From Nocardia sp. (GTDB lineage Bacteria > Actinomycetota > Actinomycetes > Mycobacteriales > Mycobacteriaceae), in the NCBI RefSeq assembly GCF_025465275.1, contig NZ_JAODNK010000010.1, forward strand, positions 1 to 64,000: a stretch of DNA of 64,000 nucleotides. Direction: 5' to 3'. Shown here one piece after another: positions 50,321-59,338 of the stretch. Below the pieces are notes generated by a model. It was not told the origin of the DNA and did not search any database. It was given only the letters and a program-made list of their open reading frames with translations. The translations under genes were made by a program, and so were the position numbers. Positions within the stretch are counted from its first letter, which is position 1. The number at the start of each line of letters is the position of its first letter.

Positions 50321-50791
50321 ATGAGCACTGACCTGCAGAAATTGGCCGACCGCACGGAGATCGTCGAGTTGCTGAGCGCCTACTTGGCGGCAGTCGACGA
50401 CAAACGGCTCGATCGCGCCGTCGTGACCACAACCTTCGCCGCAGACGGCCGTATCGTCCGCCCCAATGGGGCCGCTCTCATCGGACACGAGGACATCCTC
50501 GAAAGTCAGGCCGCGAGTTTCGCCCGCTTTCGAGCGACACACCACGTCACCGGCGACCACCTTGTCGAAATCGACGGCGGCACGGCAAGAATGCGAGCCA
50601 ACCTGACCGCCATGCATCTCTGGTCTCCGGAGGAGTCCGATTCCCACTCGCTGGAAACCCATTTCCTCGCCGGCGGTGTATTCGACGTCCGCGCAACGCG
50701 TACCGGCGACGGGTGGAAACTGACCGAAATGGCGCTGCACAACACCTGGCGCAGCGGAACGGGCATGGCCGCAATACTCGCAACCCGCTGA
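50321..50791 (+). CDS. SnoaL/NTF2-like protein
   Basis: 156 residues of the NTF2/SnoaL-like cone fold: TEIVELLSAYLAAVDDKRLDR, a FAADGRIVRP strand and VTGDHLVEIDGGTARMRANLTAMH. ATG with GAGGAGAAG upstream. The proteins of this fold can be isomerases, dehydratases or non-catalytic binding proteins. It is transcribed from a MerR-type promoter and the downstream gene is a MerR regulator, so the ligand-regulated pair may respond to a small molecule. The reaction is unknown. Confidence 0.82.
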   Translation: MSTDLQKLADRTEIVELLSAYLAAVDDKRLDRAVVTTTFAADGRIVRPNGAALIGHEDILESQAASFARFRATHHVTGDHLVEIDGGTARMRANLTAMHLWSPEESDSHSLETHFLAGGVFDVRATRTGDGWKLTEMALHNTWRSGTGMAAILATR

Positions 50792-50808
50792 TTCGACAGG
50801 AGGGCACA

Positions 50809-51435
50809 GTGGCAGAACAGGTATGGCGTGTCGGAGGCCTGGCCCGCGAAACCGGCGTCACAGTCCGGGCGCTGCACCATTACGACCAGCTCGGCCTATT
50901 GGTGCCCTCATCGCGCACCTCGGGCGGCCACCGCAGCTACACCGAGTCCGACGTCCACCGCCTGCACCGCATTGTGGCATTGCGGGGCTTCGGATTTCCG
51001 CTCGAGGACATCGCGGCCCTCCTGCACGCCGACCCCGACCAGGACCCCCGCGACCTGATCCGGCAACAGCTGACGCTTGTCGAAGACCGCATCGCCCGAG
51101 CCGATGCGCTGCGAAACCGCCTGCTCGACGCACTCGAAGCCCTTGACCGAGCGGTAGAGCCGTCGACCTCGGAGTTCCTGCGACTGATAGAGGAGACCAT
51201 CACCATGAATCAACCATTGACCCCGGAGGAATTCGCCCGGCTGATCCGGCAGCGTGCGGAATTCGCGCGGAGTTTGAGCGCGGAAGAGTTTGCGGCACTG
51301 TTGAAACGCCGCGAGGATGCCTTCGCCGCAATGACCCCGGCGGACCGTGAACGGTTGCAAGCCAACCGCACTCGAATGATCCCGCCCGGCGCAGATCTCA
51401 ACCCTCCGGGCGCAGATCTCAACCCTAAGGAATGA
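50809..51435 (+). CDS. MerR-family regulator (TipA-like layout)
   Basis: 208 residues from the GTG with GGAGGGCACA upstream. The HTH is WRVGGLARETGVTVRALHHYDQLGLL (recognition region TVRALHHYD), then the wing and coiled coil QQLTLVEDRIARADALRNRLLDALEAL. The C-terminal half is a helical domain without the usual cysteines of metal sensors, more like the TipAS/ligand-binding type. The last 14 residues repeat PPGADLNP twice (21-bp duplication). Likely activator of the 19-bp-spacer promoter upstream. The end overlaps the convergent hydrolase gene by 11 bp. Confidence 0.85.
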   Translation: MAEQVWRVGGLARETGVTVRALHHYDQLGLLVPSSRTSGGHRSYTESDVHRLHRIVALRGFGFPLEDIAALLHADPDQDPRDLIRQQLTLVEDRIARADALRNRLLDALEALDRAVEPSTSEFLRLIEETITMNQPLTPEEFARLIRQRAEFARSLSAEEFAALLKRREDAFAAMTPADRERLQANRTRMIPPGADLNPPGADLNPKE

Positions 51436-52672
51436 AGCGCGTGTTCGGGTAGAGCGGGTTGTCTCCGTCGAACAGGTGGCTGTCGCTGTGCTTCAGATGC
51501 AGATCGAAAAACGCTGCGACATAGGCACGTTGGGCGCTCACCGACTGCTCGGGGTCGATCCGCCCGATCTCCCGCTGTTGCGCACCCCGCTTCAGCACCC
51601 GCGCGAGCTGCGGGACCACGACCTGGAGGTCGGTGAACCCATTGTGCGCGGCGCCGTCGAAGTGCAGATCCCGTTTCCATGCCCGCTGATAGGTCCAGAA
51701 CTCCATCCACGACGGGTCGATATCGGTACTCGTGTGCGAGTGCTCGAGCGTGTCGCCTGTCGCCGGGTACACGAAGTCGGAGCCCACCAGCAGGAACGGC
51801 CGATCCAAGCCGTATTGCACGCTTTCCCCGACCTTCCCCGGCGACATCCCACCGTCGAAGTTGATCCCGGCACCGATCCGCCGGTCGTAGTACATGCTCT
51901 CGGCTGTCGTGCACCCACCCAATGAGTGGCCGAACATGCCCATCACCGAAAGTTTCAGCGCCCCAACCAGACCCGTGGGCAGCGGGTGTCTCTCGGCATC
52001 AGGGTTGTCACCCCGATTCAAGCGCGTCAGCTCATCCAGCACGAATCGGGTATCGGCAATGCGGGCTTCCATCGTCCGCTGCAGGAATTCCACACTCGAC
52101 TCGGCACTGCTGGTGACAACCCGGCCGTCGGGGAACTCGACCGCCGCCGAATCATGCGGATGCGAAAGGGAGACAACAACATAGCCGTGACTCGCCAGAT
52201 CATCGGTGAGAACCGTATCGAGTTCCCGCAGCATCCCGAGACCGTGCGAGAACAACACCACCGGCCACATCTCCTGCGTACGATCCACCCCGGCCGACAC
52301 CATCGCCGGCCGCTTGGTCCCACCCCAATCAGCCACGCCCGCAGGAATATCCAGAAATGTCGGGTCGGGCACGCTCTGATCGAACGCACTCGCTACCCGC
52401 GGTGACATCCAGTCAGCGAGTTCCCCTCCGCCTTGCGCGGGGTAGGTCACGGTAACCATCAACTCCCGCCGTTCGCTCAGCTGCCAAGGATCCGGCCGTG
52501 AATCCACCAGATGCAGATCCACCGTGCCCACCGGATAGCGCCCACTGAGCCCCGGCAACGTCAGGCGCACCCGCGGGCTGACCGAAATCGGCGTCGCGGC
52601 CGCCAACAATCCGACCCCGGCAACCAACCCCACAGCCGCCCCGAAGACCCGCCTATCGAACACCTCGATCAC
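51425..52672 (-). CDS. Alpha/beta-hydrolase, PAF-acetylhydrolase-like
   Basis: 415 residues with an N-terminal hydrophobic anchor (AVGLVAGVGLLAAATPI) and a large alpha/beta-hydrolase domain. The oxyanion LFSHGLGMLREL, nucleophile GMFGHSLGGCTT (Ser), acid region and the histidine in GAAHNGFTD are all present, as in PAF-acetylhydrolase-type lipases and dienelactone-hydrolase-like enzymes. Start GTG, uncertain. Probably exported or membrane-tethered. It is divergent from a MerR gene with a 19-bp-spacer promoter between and its promoter probably overlaps that element. Confidence 0.87.
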   Translation of the reverse strand: MIEVFDRRVFGAAVGLVAGVGLLAAATPISVSPRVRLTLPGLSGRYPVGTVDLHLVDSRPDPWQLSERRELMVTVTYPAQGGGELADWMSPRVASAFDQSVPDPTFLDIPAGVADWGGTKRPAMVSAGVDRTQEMWPVVLFSHGLGMLRELDTVLTDDLASHGYVVVSLSHPHDSAAVEFPDGRVVTSSAESSVEFLQRTMEARIADTRFVLDELTRLNRGDNPDAERHPLPTGLVGALKLSVMGMFGHSLGGCTTAESMYYDRRIGAGINFDGGMSPGKVGESVQYGLDRPFLLVGSDFVYPATGDTLEHSHTSTDIDPSWMEFWTYQRAWKRDLHFDGAAHNGFTDLQVVVPQLARVLKRGAQQREIGRIDPEQSVSAQRAYVAAFFDLHLKHSDSHLFDGDNPLYPNTRFIP

Positions 52673-52680
52673 TTAACCAC

Positions 52681-52711
52681 TTGCGTCTCCAGTGGGTGGA
52701 AGGTGCAGCGT
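52681..52711 (+). promoter_or_regulatory. MerR-type promoter, possible leaderless start
   Basis: TTGCGT (52681-52686) and CAGCGT (52706-52711) have a 19-bp spacer containing CTCCAGTGGGTGGAAG, an imperfect dyad of the MerR kind. The expected transcription start is about 52718, the A of the MerR gene's ATG, so the mRNA may be leaderless. The nearest Shine-Dalgarno-like GGAAGG is too far upstream for the ATG. Confidence 0.6.
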
Positions 52712-52717
52712 ATTGCC

Positions 52718-53620
52718 ATGACCGACGACCTCCACACGATCGGCGAGCTGGCCCAACGCACCGGCCTCCCGGTCCGCACCATCCGCTTCTGGTCCGACAC
52801 CGGCGTGGTCACCCCCGCAACCCGCTCCGCGGCCGGCTATCGCCTGTACGACGCCGAGGCGGTAGGCCGTCTCGACCTGGTCCGCACCCTTCGCGAACTA
52901 GGCCTCGGCCTGGAAACCGTCCGCCAGATCCTGGGAAACCAGCTCACCCTGTCCGACGTAGCCGAAACCCACGTCCACGCACTGGAAGCCGAAATCCGCA
53001 CCCTCCGCCTCCGCTGCGCCGTCCTCCGCACCGTAACCAAACGCGAATCCACCACCGAGGAACTGACATTGATGCACAAACTGGCCACACTCTCAGCCCA
53101 GGAACGTCAGCAGATCATCAACGATTTTGTCGACAAAGCCTTCTCCGGCGTCACCGACGAAGACAGCACAGCCATCGCCGACCTCATGCGCGACCTACCC
53201 CCGACCCTCCCCGACGACCCCACCCCCGCCCAAGTCGACGCCTGGATCGAGCTGGCCGAGTTGGTATCCGACACTTCCCTCCAGCAAACCCTCCGCCGAA
53301 TGGTCCTCACCGGCACCCCCGACAACCGCATCGAATTCGGCCTCACCATCCGCCCCCTGATCCTCGAACACGCAGCCCCGGCAATAGCTACGGGCATCCC
53401 ACCGGAATCGCTTGCAGCCGAGCCGATCCTGAGCCGAATCGTTCCCCCGGATCTCCCCGCAACGGAAACCGCCGCGCTCGTCGCTTGGCTCGACGCAGTG
53501 GCCGAACCCGAAGTGGAGCGCTACTGGGAGCTACTCGGCCTGATCAACGGCCACCCACCGACCCCACCCGCGGTCCCCGCCTTCGCCTGGCTATCCGCAG
53601 CCCTCCGTGCCCACCGATAG
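52718..53620 (+). CDS. MerR-family regulator with long C-terminal domain
   Basis: 300 residues. HTH HTIGELAQRTGLPVRTIRFWSDTGVV (core TGLPVRTIRFWSDTG, with W-S-D at the usual Y-x-E/D position) and the helix ALEAEIRTLRLRCAVLR. The about 200-residue C-terminal part is helical with TLSAQERQQIINDFVDKAF and no cysteine pairs, so an organic effector is likely. Divergent from the PAF-acetylhydrolase-like gene. The likely leaderless promoter suggests autoregulation. Confidence 0.85.
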   Translation: MTDDLHTIGELAQRTGLPVRTIRFWSDTGVVTPATRSAAGYRLYDAEAVGRLDLVRTLRELGLGLETVRQILGNQLTLSDVAETHVHALEAEIRTLRLRCAVLRTVTKRESTTEELTLMHKLATLSAQERQQIINDFVDKAFSGVTDEDSTAIADLMRDLPPTLPDDPTPAQVDAWIELAELVSDTSLQQTLRRMVLTGTPDNRIEFGLTIRPLILEHAAPAIATGIPPESLAAEPILSRIVPPDLPATETAALVAWLDAVAEPEVERYWELLGLINGHPPTPPAVPAFAWLSAALRAHR

Positions 53621-53730
53621 CTCGCGATCATCGGATTCCTACAAGCTCGCCCATCACTCGAGCATATGAACCACCCGCAGTTTCGATCGCTTGCACCAGG
53701 TCCGCCGGCGACTCCAGTCGAGCCACCTCG

Positions 53731-53783
53731 ACCAGGAACTGGTGGCGGGGCCTTCTCGGCGTTTACCGCCACCAGTTCCTGGT
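53731..53783. terminator. Perfect 18-bp stem hairpin between convergent genes
   Basis: ACCAGGAACTGGTGGCGG (53731-53748) and CCGCCACCAGTTCCTGGT (53766-53783) pair perfectly around a 17-base loop. It lies 110 bp beyond the MerR stop and 60 bp before the end of the opposite lipoprotein gene. It may act as a bidirectional terminator or be a palindromic element. Confidence 0.65.
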
Positions 53784-53843
53784 GGATGTCGTTTCAGTTG
53801 TGCGAGGGGAGGATTCGGGCGGGGGTGGGGGGAATGTGTTGGG

Positions 53844-54848
53844 TTACAGCCATTTCATGAGGGTCATGCTCGAGAGTTGTGCGTTGGTGATCGTTGGCAG
53901 GTCCAGCTTTTTCGGGGGGCTGCTTCCGTCGACGGTGATGACGTAGACGGAGGTTTGGCCGGTGCCCTGGGGGTCGAGGTACTTGAAGGCGATCTGTGTG
54001 CCGTCGTGATTGCTCACGGGGTTCGTCAGGACGGCGGTGTTCGTCGTGGGCAGTAGTGGGGTCCGGTTGCTGGCCGTGAAGCAATTGGTCGCCGGATCCT
54101 TGACGACGTCGGACCGGTATACCTGAGTGTCCTTGGCATCTATTACTTTATTGGGTCCACCCAGCCAGATCAGCGTTCCGCAGTCTGCCGTGGGGAACAC
54201 GATGGTGCCGTCGTAGTTGAGGTAAGGGCCGCCGAGGTGTCCGTGCGCCACGGCCTGCGGATTGCTCGTCGCTCCAGCCGGTATTTCGTAGTAATTGTCT
54301 ACCGGTGATCCGGGCTGTCGGTAGTAGAAGTTACTCGCGCCATCGAATCCGATGGACTCGAAATCCGGCTGCGTACCTCCGAATGGACCGAGCGCGGACG
54401 CGGGCGTGACATTGGTGAATGTCCCACTGGCATCTATCCATCCAGCACTGTCATGCCCATCGACCTTCTTCGTGAATGCGAACCTTTTGAGATCAGGCGA
54501 CACGGAGAGGGTATTGCCGGTATCGCAGGTATTCGCGCATGTGGAGACGTCGAATGATGCGACCTGAGAGTACTTTCCGGAGCCGGGATCGATGAATCCG
54601 TAGTTCACGTGCCCTACAGAACCGGTGCCGACGAAACTTTGTGTGAGGATCCCTGATGTCGCCGGCGGGACCGCTGAAGTAGTACCGGTCGCCGTGGCCG
54701 AAATTGAGGTCGGCCCAGGGGTACTGCTCGATGCTGTGAGTGATGGCTTGGGAGTTGAGCTACTCGCCGAGCAACCGGCCGTAAACGCGATAATCAATGT
54801 CGAAATGGCAAGAATTGTTGACAAACGTCCATGGGATTCTGCATTCAT
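53844..54848 (-). CDS. Putative lipoprotein with beta-propeller-like repeats
   Basis: 334 residues. Signal and lipobox IAFTAGCSA (Cys about 26), then a Ser/Thr/Pro linker of about 35 residues. The body has repeated short strands and Asp/Gly turns (DVSTCANTCDTGNTLSVSPDLKRFAFT in part, SNHDGTQIAFKYLDPQGTG), the kind of TolB/WD-like Ser-x-Asp-Gly pattern found in beta-propellers. Conserved Cys pairs suggest extracellular disulfides. ATG start with no clear site. Function unknown. Confidence 0.72.
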   Translation of the reverse strand: MNAESHGRLSTILAISTLIIAFTAGCSASSSTPKPSLTASSSTPGPTSISATATGTTSAVPPATSGILTQSFVGTGSVGHVNYGFIDPGSGKYSQVASFDVSTCANTCDTGNTLSVSPDLKRFAFTKKVDGHDSAGWIDASGTFTNVTPASALGPFGGTQPDFESIGFDGASNFYYRQPGSPVDNYYEIPAGATSNPQAVAHGHLGGPYLNYDGTIVFPTADCGTLIWLGGPNKVIDAKDTQVYRSDVVKDPATNCFTASNRTPLLPTTNTAVLTNPVSNHDGTQIAFKYLDPQGTGQTSVYVITVDGSSPPKKLDLPTITNAQLSSMTLMKWL

Positions 54849-55175
54849 GCGGACTCTCCGGCCAAGCGATGCAACACTGTCGCGTCATTATGCGCCCCGC
54901 AGGGAGGTTGCGGGTGTGATCCGGCGGGCGGCTCGTCGGTCCTCCCCGGACGCCGCCCGCTCGGCCCTGCTGGCGTCATCCCGGCCGTAGCCCACCGGCT
55001 GCCGCCGCCGGATCGCCAATTATGAACGCCGAGAAAGGCTTTCGGCAATCCCACGGTGCCCCCATTTCCGGGTGCTCCAAAACGATCATCTGAACCAATA
55101 ATATTTCATATGCTCTCACCGGCAGAGCGGGAGAACACTGCTCCTGCCTCTACAAACGGATAAGAGGACAACTTC
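54849..55175. other. Divergent region between lipoprotein and small secreted gene
   Basis: No gene seen. It contains a GGGCGGC/GCCGCCC inverted pair near 54930-54955, a copy of the GTCATCCCGG motif at about 54975, a GAAAGGCTTTC hairpin near 55035, and an A+T-rich AATAATATTTCATATGCT near 55100 that probably includes the promoter of the downstream gene. Confidence 0.45.
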
Positions 55176-55421
55176 ATGAAACGAACGATTCTGATCGGTG
55201 CCACCGCCTTCGCCCTTCTCGGTGGTGCCGCCGGCACGGCTGCCGCAGAAGGGATTCCGGTCACCGCCCAGGAGGTGGACATCACCCCCGGTTCTGCCGC
55301 AGACCTGGGCAATGCGATCGGCACCGGCTCGGTGGACACCGGCAGTACGGCCGCCGCACTCGGCAGCGCGTTCGGCGGCGGCTACGCCGGCGGGGTACTC
55401 AGCAGTCTCTCCGCGCACTGA
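55176..55421 (+). CDS. Small secreted protein
   Basis: 81 residues: a signal peptide (MKRTILIGATAFALLGGAAG, cleavage AAA-EG) and a short mature part rich in Gly, Ala, Thr and Asp (VDITPGSAADLG, AALGSAFGGGYAGGVLSSL). ATG after AAGAGGACAACTTC. No partner or domain recognised. The next 65 bp include a terminator-like hairpin that is part of the left repeat of the island. Confidence 0.6.
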   Translation: MKRTILIGATAFALLGGAAGTAAAEGIPVTAQEVDITPGSAADLGNAIGTGSVDTGSTAAALGSAFGGGYAGGVLSSLSAH

Positions 55422-55442
55422 TACGGGACAAGACGCCCGGAA

Positions 55443-55508
55443 CAGCAGAAGGGCCCGGCCGAAACCGGGCCTGATCTGATCGAACTATGGTGCGCGGTAC
55501 CGGGATTG
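55443..55508. repeat. Left direct repeat, att-like, tRNA-Val 3' end copy
   Basis: Matches the end of tRNA-Val and its terminator (GGCCCGGCCGAAACCGGGCC) with seven differences over 66 bp. It is not part of a complete tRNA, since the sequence beyond GGATTG diverges. Confidence 0.75.
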
Positions 55509-58500
55509 CGCGAGCGTCCGCCTGACGATCTCCGAATCTATGCCCACGAGCCCCTCCAGCACCTCCGCCCCCGCGCCGGCAATGACCCGCTGCAGTGCCG
55601 CTGCCAACTCCGTCCACCCCGCCGCCCGAAGAACATCGATTCCCCGCTGTGCCTCCTGAACCCGGTCCCGCGCTCCCACGGCGCTGATGGTCTCCTGCCA
55701 ATGGTTGGCAATGTATTCCACATCGAGCAGTTGGGAGGGGCTCGGGTTGGCGTGTGCGAGAGCCAGCACGTCGGTGAGCGAGTCCCCATCGACCTTGTCG
55801 GGAAGTGCTCCCCATTCAACCGTCAAGAATCCTTCGGTCGTGATGCTCAGCGGGAAGCGCGGCGAGTCGGAAAGCAATGTCTCCAGCTCATTTCCGAGCA
55901 GCTCGGCAAGTTGAGTCCGAAGGCTCGCGTACGAGTCGGGCAGGAGGTCGGGTCGGCGGGCGACGAGCAGCTTGAGGCTCCATATCGAGAGGAGGACCGG
56001 AGGCTGCTGAACGAACAGGAACAAGCCCTTCGACACCCTGGTGCGAATGATCGCCGCGGCGCACAGATGCAACGCCGCGTCCTTCGGCTTCCCCAGCTCG
56101 GCCGAGGCGATCGCCAGTTGGTGGTGATCTTGGGCCGCTTGGCTGCTCGCCCTTGCCGCGTAGTCGGCGCGCAGCGCCCGCTCGAGTAGCGCTACAGCAT
56201 CGGTCGTGCTGCCGTCTCGACGTCGTAGCTGCGCAAGAGTGGCGAGCACCAGCGCGCGCTCAGCGTCGTCGCCGGGCTGAGCGAACTCGGCAAGCAGGGC
56301 CGCCAGCAGATGCTCCACGCCGCTACCGAACGAGCCGTGCGGCAGAGCCTCCGACAAGGCGTTGAATTGTGCCCGAAGTAGTTCTCGCTGTGAAGCTTTC
56401 GGATCGGCCTCACCGAAAAAAGGCTGCCCGGAAGAAGAATCGCCGCCGAGCTCTATCGAGCGCCCGGCGCGCTCCTGAAAGTGTCGAACCTCGGCTTGAA
56501 GTGTATGCAGGTTGGCGCCACTGAGATCGTCGCCGGCGGCCAGCGCATCGAGTTCGACGGCCAGGTCTCGCGCCACCGCCGCGCTATGCGCAGTGTCCGC
56601 GCCCGACTGGTAGACCAGCTTCGCGCTCTTCAGCCGCAGATTGAATAATGCCAACGGGCTCAGCGTGCCCTCCCCGGTGTGCTTCATCGCTTCCTGCAGC
56701 CAATCGTGAGCCCCTTGGGGATTCGACTCGGTCAGGATGTTGGCGATCCCGCTGGCGGCGGCGACCATGACATGGGCATCCCCGAGGCTTTTCGCTTCGT
56801 CGAATAGTCCTGTCAGTGCGTCCAATCCCACCTGCGGGTCGATTTTCCCGACGATCACCGCACGCACATAACGCGACGCGCGCCGCCACGGCGTATCGGA
56901 GCCGGCCAGCACGATCGTGTTGACCAATGGCAGCAGCCGGGCCGCCATATTGGGGGAATCGTCGTGGTGGATAGCTTGTTCGGCCCGCGCGGATGCCGCT
57001 TCCCACGCTCCGGACCGCATCAGATACGGCACCGCCGATGCGGCGTAGTGCGCGAGCGCATCTTCGCTTTCGGTGTCGGCGTGCTCACCATCGTGGTGCA
57101 GGCTCCACCAGGTGGACATGGTCGTCGCCGTGATTCGATCGATGGTCCGATCGAAGCCGCGGGCCACCTGCGCCACCGCCGGATGCACGAGCACGAAGAT
57201 GTCCTTGTATCGCTGCGCCAGTCCGGCATCGAACAGCGGTCCCAGATGATCGGTGAAATCTGGGCCCGCTGACTTGTCGATCACTCCGGCGTCGACGAAT
57301 AGCGACCACACCAGGTCGAGGACCGGGGTTGCGCGATCAGACATTTCAAGCCCGCAGATCACCGACAGCAACGCGGACGAAGTGGTGGGAAGTGTTGTAA
57401 TCCGTTCTTCGGCCCATCGCTCGATATGTGACCCGGGATGGGATCCAGCCGGCGTCGGACTGTCTCGCGCAGTCGACGGCGCCGGAGGTGAGTAGACATT
57501 CCAGAGACTTCCCAGGCGGCGAGCTTCGCGTTTTTCCTCCGCACGCGTCCCGCCGCCGACATCGATGGTGAGTTTCGGGTGACCCCGGCACACCAGCCAG
57601 GCGAGCGACGTGGCGCGTTCAGGGTTCTCGATGCCGTTGCGCTCCGCCAGCTGACGATGCAGCAGCCCGGCCTCCGATCGGTTGAGTAGCGGCACCACAA
57701 CGTGCCGGACGTTCGGCGAAAGCGGTAGCGGCCGTTGCGAAGCCAGCAGGATGCGAGCGCGCCCCCCGGGAACTGACAATTCCTCGATCAGGCTGCCCAA
57801 CTCCGGCGAACGCCAATTTCCCGAGTCGTCAAGTCCGTGGTGGGCGTCGTCGACGACAAGCAGAATCGACTTGCCGCGGATCTCGGCAATACTCTGATCG
57901 CCCACCGCGCGCCGAAGCGCCGACACATCGTCACCCGATCTCAGGGCAAACCACACGACCTCGTCGAACCGGTGCCCGTGCAGGTGCGTGCTCTCCGTCA
58001 TCGCGGCGGTCTTCCCGATCCCGGGCATCCCGATCAGTGCGACCGCGCTGATGTCACCGGCGCCCAGCAGCGTCTCGGCGATCGACGACATGGTTCGTCC
58101 GCTGCCGATGTAGAACTCGGCTTCCGCGGGCGCCCTGCCCAATTCATGAGGCTCGGTGATCGCGGCCCCCTTCAGTGGCCCCAATCGCAACCCGGGCGCA
58201 GGGGCCAGCAGTATCGGCGTCGCGATGGACAGCGGCGTGCCGGGAGCGTCATCGAGGGCTTCCAGCAGCGAACTGTGCACGGCGTGCTCGAGCACGGCGC
58301 CGTCGGCGAGAACCGATCGATACAGCGCATTGTTGAAAGTCACCGAGAAGCGGTCCTCCACCGGGTAGCGCATCGCGACAACCGCACAGCCGAGCGCGGC
58401 GGCAACCTCGTAACCCAGATTCTCCAGCGCTATCGCCGGGCGTCGCGCCACCGCTCCGCCCACGGTGATCCCATGCCGGGCAGCCCGCGCGACCCCGGAC

Positions 58501-59306
58501 TCGCACGCCGACAGCATCACGAGCTGCGTTCGACCGGCGAGCGGCGCGAGCAGCTCCAGCAGGTGCCGCATCCCGACCGGATCGCCACTGCCGTCGGCAT
58601 TTTCGAGGGTGAGCTGTCCAGCGCGCCCGTGCCCGGAGAGGTGGACGATGTCCCAGCCGCCGGCATCGCGCAGCGCCGCACCGAGGGCGGCACGGGTCAC
58701 ACCGTATTGCAAAATCTCCAAGTGCACTGCGTCACCGAGCGGCGCCAATGTCCGTGCCAGCTGCCGGCGCTCGTGGACCAGGGCCAGTGCCGACGCGTCG
58801 GCGGGCAGCGCGAAGACGGCGAGAATGCGTCGCTGATCGCCGGTGTTCTCGCGCGATGCCGCGGCGGCGGCCGCGCCCGGGTGGTACCACCACGTCACAC
58901 CCGACAGCATCAGTGAGGTGTGCTCGTAGCGAGCGAGCTCGAACGGAAGACCCAGCAGGCGAACGGCATCCGGCGGCACCTCCAGCCCCACGATCGTCGG
59001 TGCCCGGCGGAGCAGTTCGGCGGCGATGCGGCCCAGCAGTCGCGCACCGATGAAGTCGCCGATCGGGTTCAGAATCGCCTGTTCTGATTGCGCGCGGTAC
59101 GCGGGATCGGTGTCGACCAGCCAGAGCCGGCGATACAGGTCCAGCAAACCGGTGGACGACAGCTCTGCGGCAGTCAGCTCGACTGTCTCGGTGGCGAGTT
59201 CCTCCCCGTGGTCATCCAGCAACCGCCAACGCCATGCGAATTCGCCGGTGTAATCGGTGATCTGCAAGTGCAGAATGGCGACCTCCACATATGGAGAAGT
59301 GGCCAC
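55485..59306 (-). CDS. CHAT-STAND-repeat protein, probable conflict/defence effector
   Basis: 1273 residues. An N-terminal region of about 150 residues precedes a CHAT (caspase-like) protease domain with His in HLSGHG (about 222-227) and Cys in LSACESG (Cys about 268). A STAND/NB-ARC-like ATPase follows, with Walker A GMPGIGKT (426-433), Walker B ILLVVDDAHH (about 481-490) and a RILLASQR sensor. The rest is helical, with TPR-like repeats from about 750. CHAT-NTPase-repeat proteins occur in bacterial conflict systems where the sensor part triggers a peptidase. The last seven residues (QSRYRAP) are encoded by the tRNA-Val-like left repeat. Divergent from the zinc-ribbon and membrane genes, which probably form one system with it. 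Codons are near normal for the genome. Confidence 0.85.
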   Translation of the reverse strand: MATSPYVEVAILHLQITDYTGEFAWRWRLLDDHGEELATETVELTAAELSSTGLLDLYRRLWLVDTDPAYRAQSEQAILNPIGDFIGARLLGRIAAELLRRAPTIVGLEVPPDAVRLLGLPFELARYEHTSLMLSGVTWWYHPGAAAAAASRENTGDQRRILAVFALPADASALALVHERRQLARTLAPLGDAVHLEILQYGVTRAALGAALRDAGGWDIVHLSGHGRAGQLTLENADGSGDPVGMRHLLELLAPLAGRTQLVMLSACESGVARAARHGITVGGAVARRPAIALENLGYEVAAALGCAVVAMRYPVEDRFSVTFNNALYRSVLADGAVLEHAVHSSLLEALDDAPGTPLSIATPILLAPAPGLRLGPLKGAAITEPHELGRAPAEAEFYIGSGRTMSSIAETLLGAGDISAVALIGMPGIGKTAAMTESTHLHGHRFDEVVWFALRSGDDVSALRRAVGDQSIAEIRGKSILLVVDDAHHGLDDSGNWRSPELGSLIEELSVPGGRARILLASQRPLPLSPNVRHVVVPLLNRSEAGLLHRQLAERNGIENPERATSLAWLVCRGHPKLTIDVGGGTRAEEKREARRLGSLWNVYSPPAPSTARDSPTPAGSHPGSHIERWAEERITTLPTTSSALLSVICGLEMSDRATPVLDLVWSLFVDAGVIDKSAGPDFTDHLGPLFDAGLAQRYKDIFVLVHPAVAQVARGFDRTIDRITATTMSTWWSLHHDGEHADTESEDALAHYAASAVPYLMRSGAWEAASARAEQAIHHDDSPNMAARLLPLVNTIVLAGSDTPWRRASRYVRAVIVGKIDPQVGLDALTGLFDEAKSLGDAHVMVAAASGIANILTESNPQGAHDWLQEAMKHTGEGTLSPLALFNLRLKSAKLVYQSGADTAHSAAVARDLAVELDALAAGDDLSGANLHTLQAEVRHFQERAGRSIELGGDSSSGQPFFGEADPKASQRELLRAQFNALSEALPHGSFGSGVEHLLAALLAEFAQPGDDAERALVLATLAQLRRRDGSTTDAVALLERALRADYAARASSQAAQDHHQLAIASAELGKPKDAALHLCAAAIIRTRVSKGLFLFVQQPPVLLSIWSLKLLVARRPDLLPDSYASLRTQLAELLGNELETLLSDSPRFPLSITTEGFLTVEWGALPDKVDGDSLTDVLALAHANPSPSQLLDVEYIANHWQETISAVGARDRVQEAQRGIDVLRAAGWTELAAALQRVIAGAGAEVLEGLVGIDSEIVRRTLAQSRYRAP

Positions 59307-59338
59307 TTCAGGCCGAAATTTATGGTACGACAGCGCAT

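Noticed and set aside
57837..58916. 359-codon frame opposite the CHAT gene
   Set aside because: Antisense to a well-supported CHAT/STAND gene.
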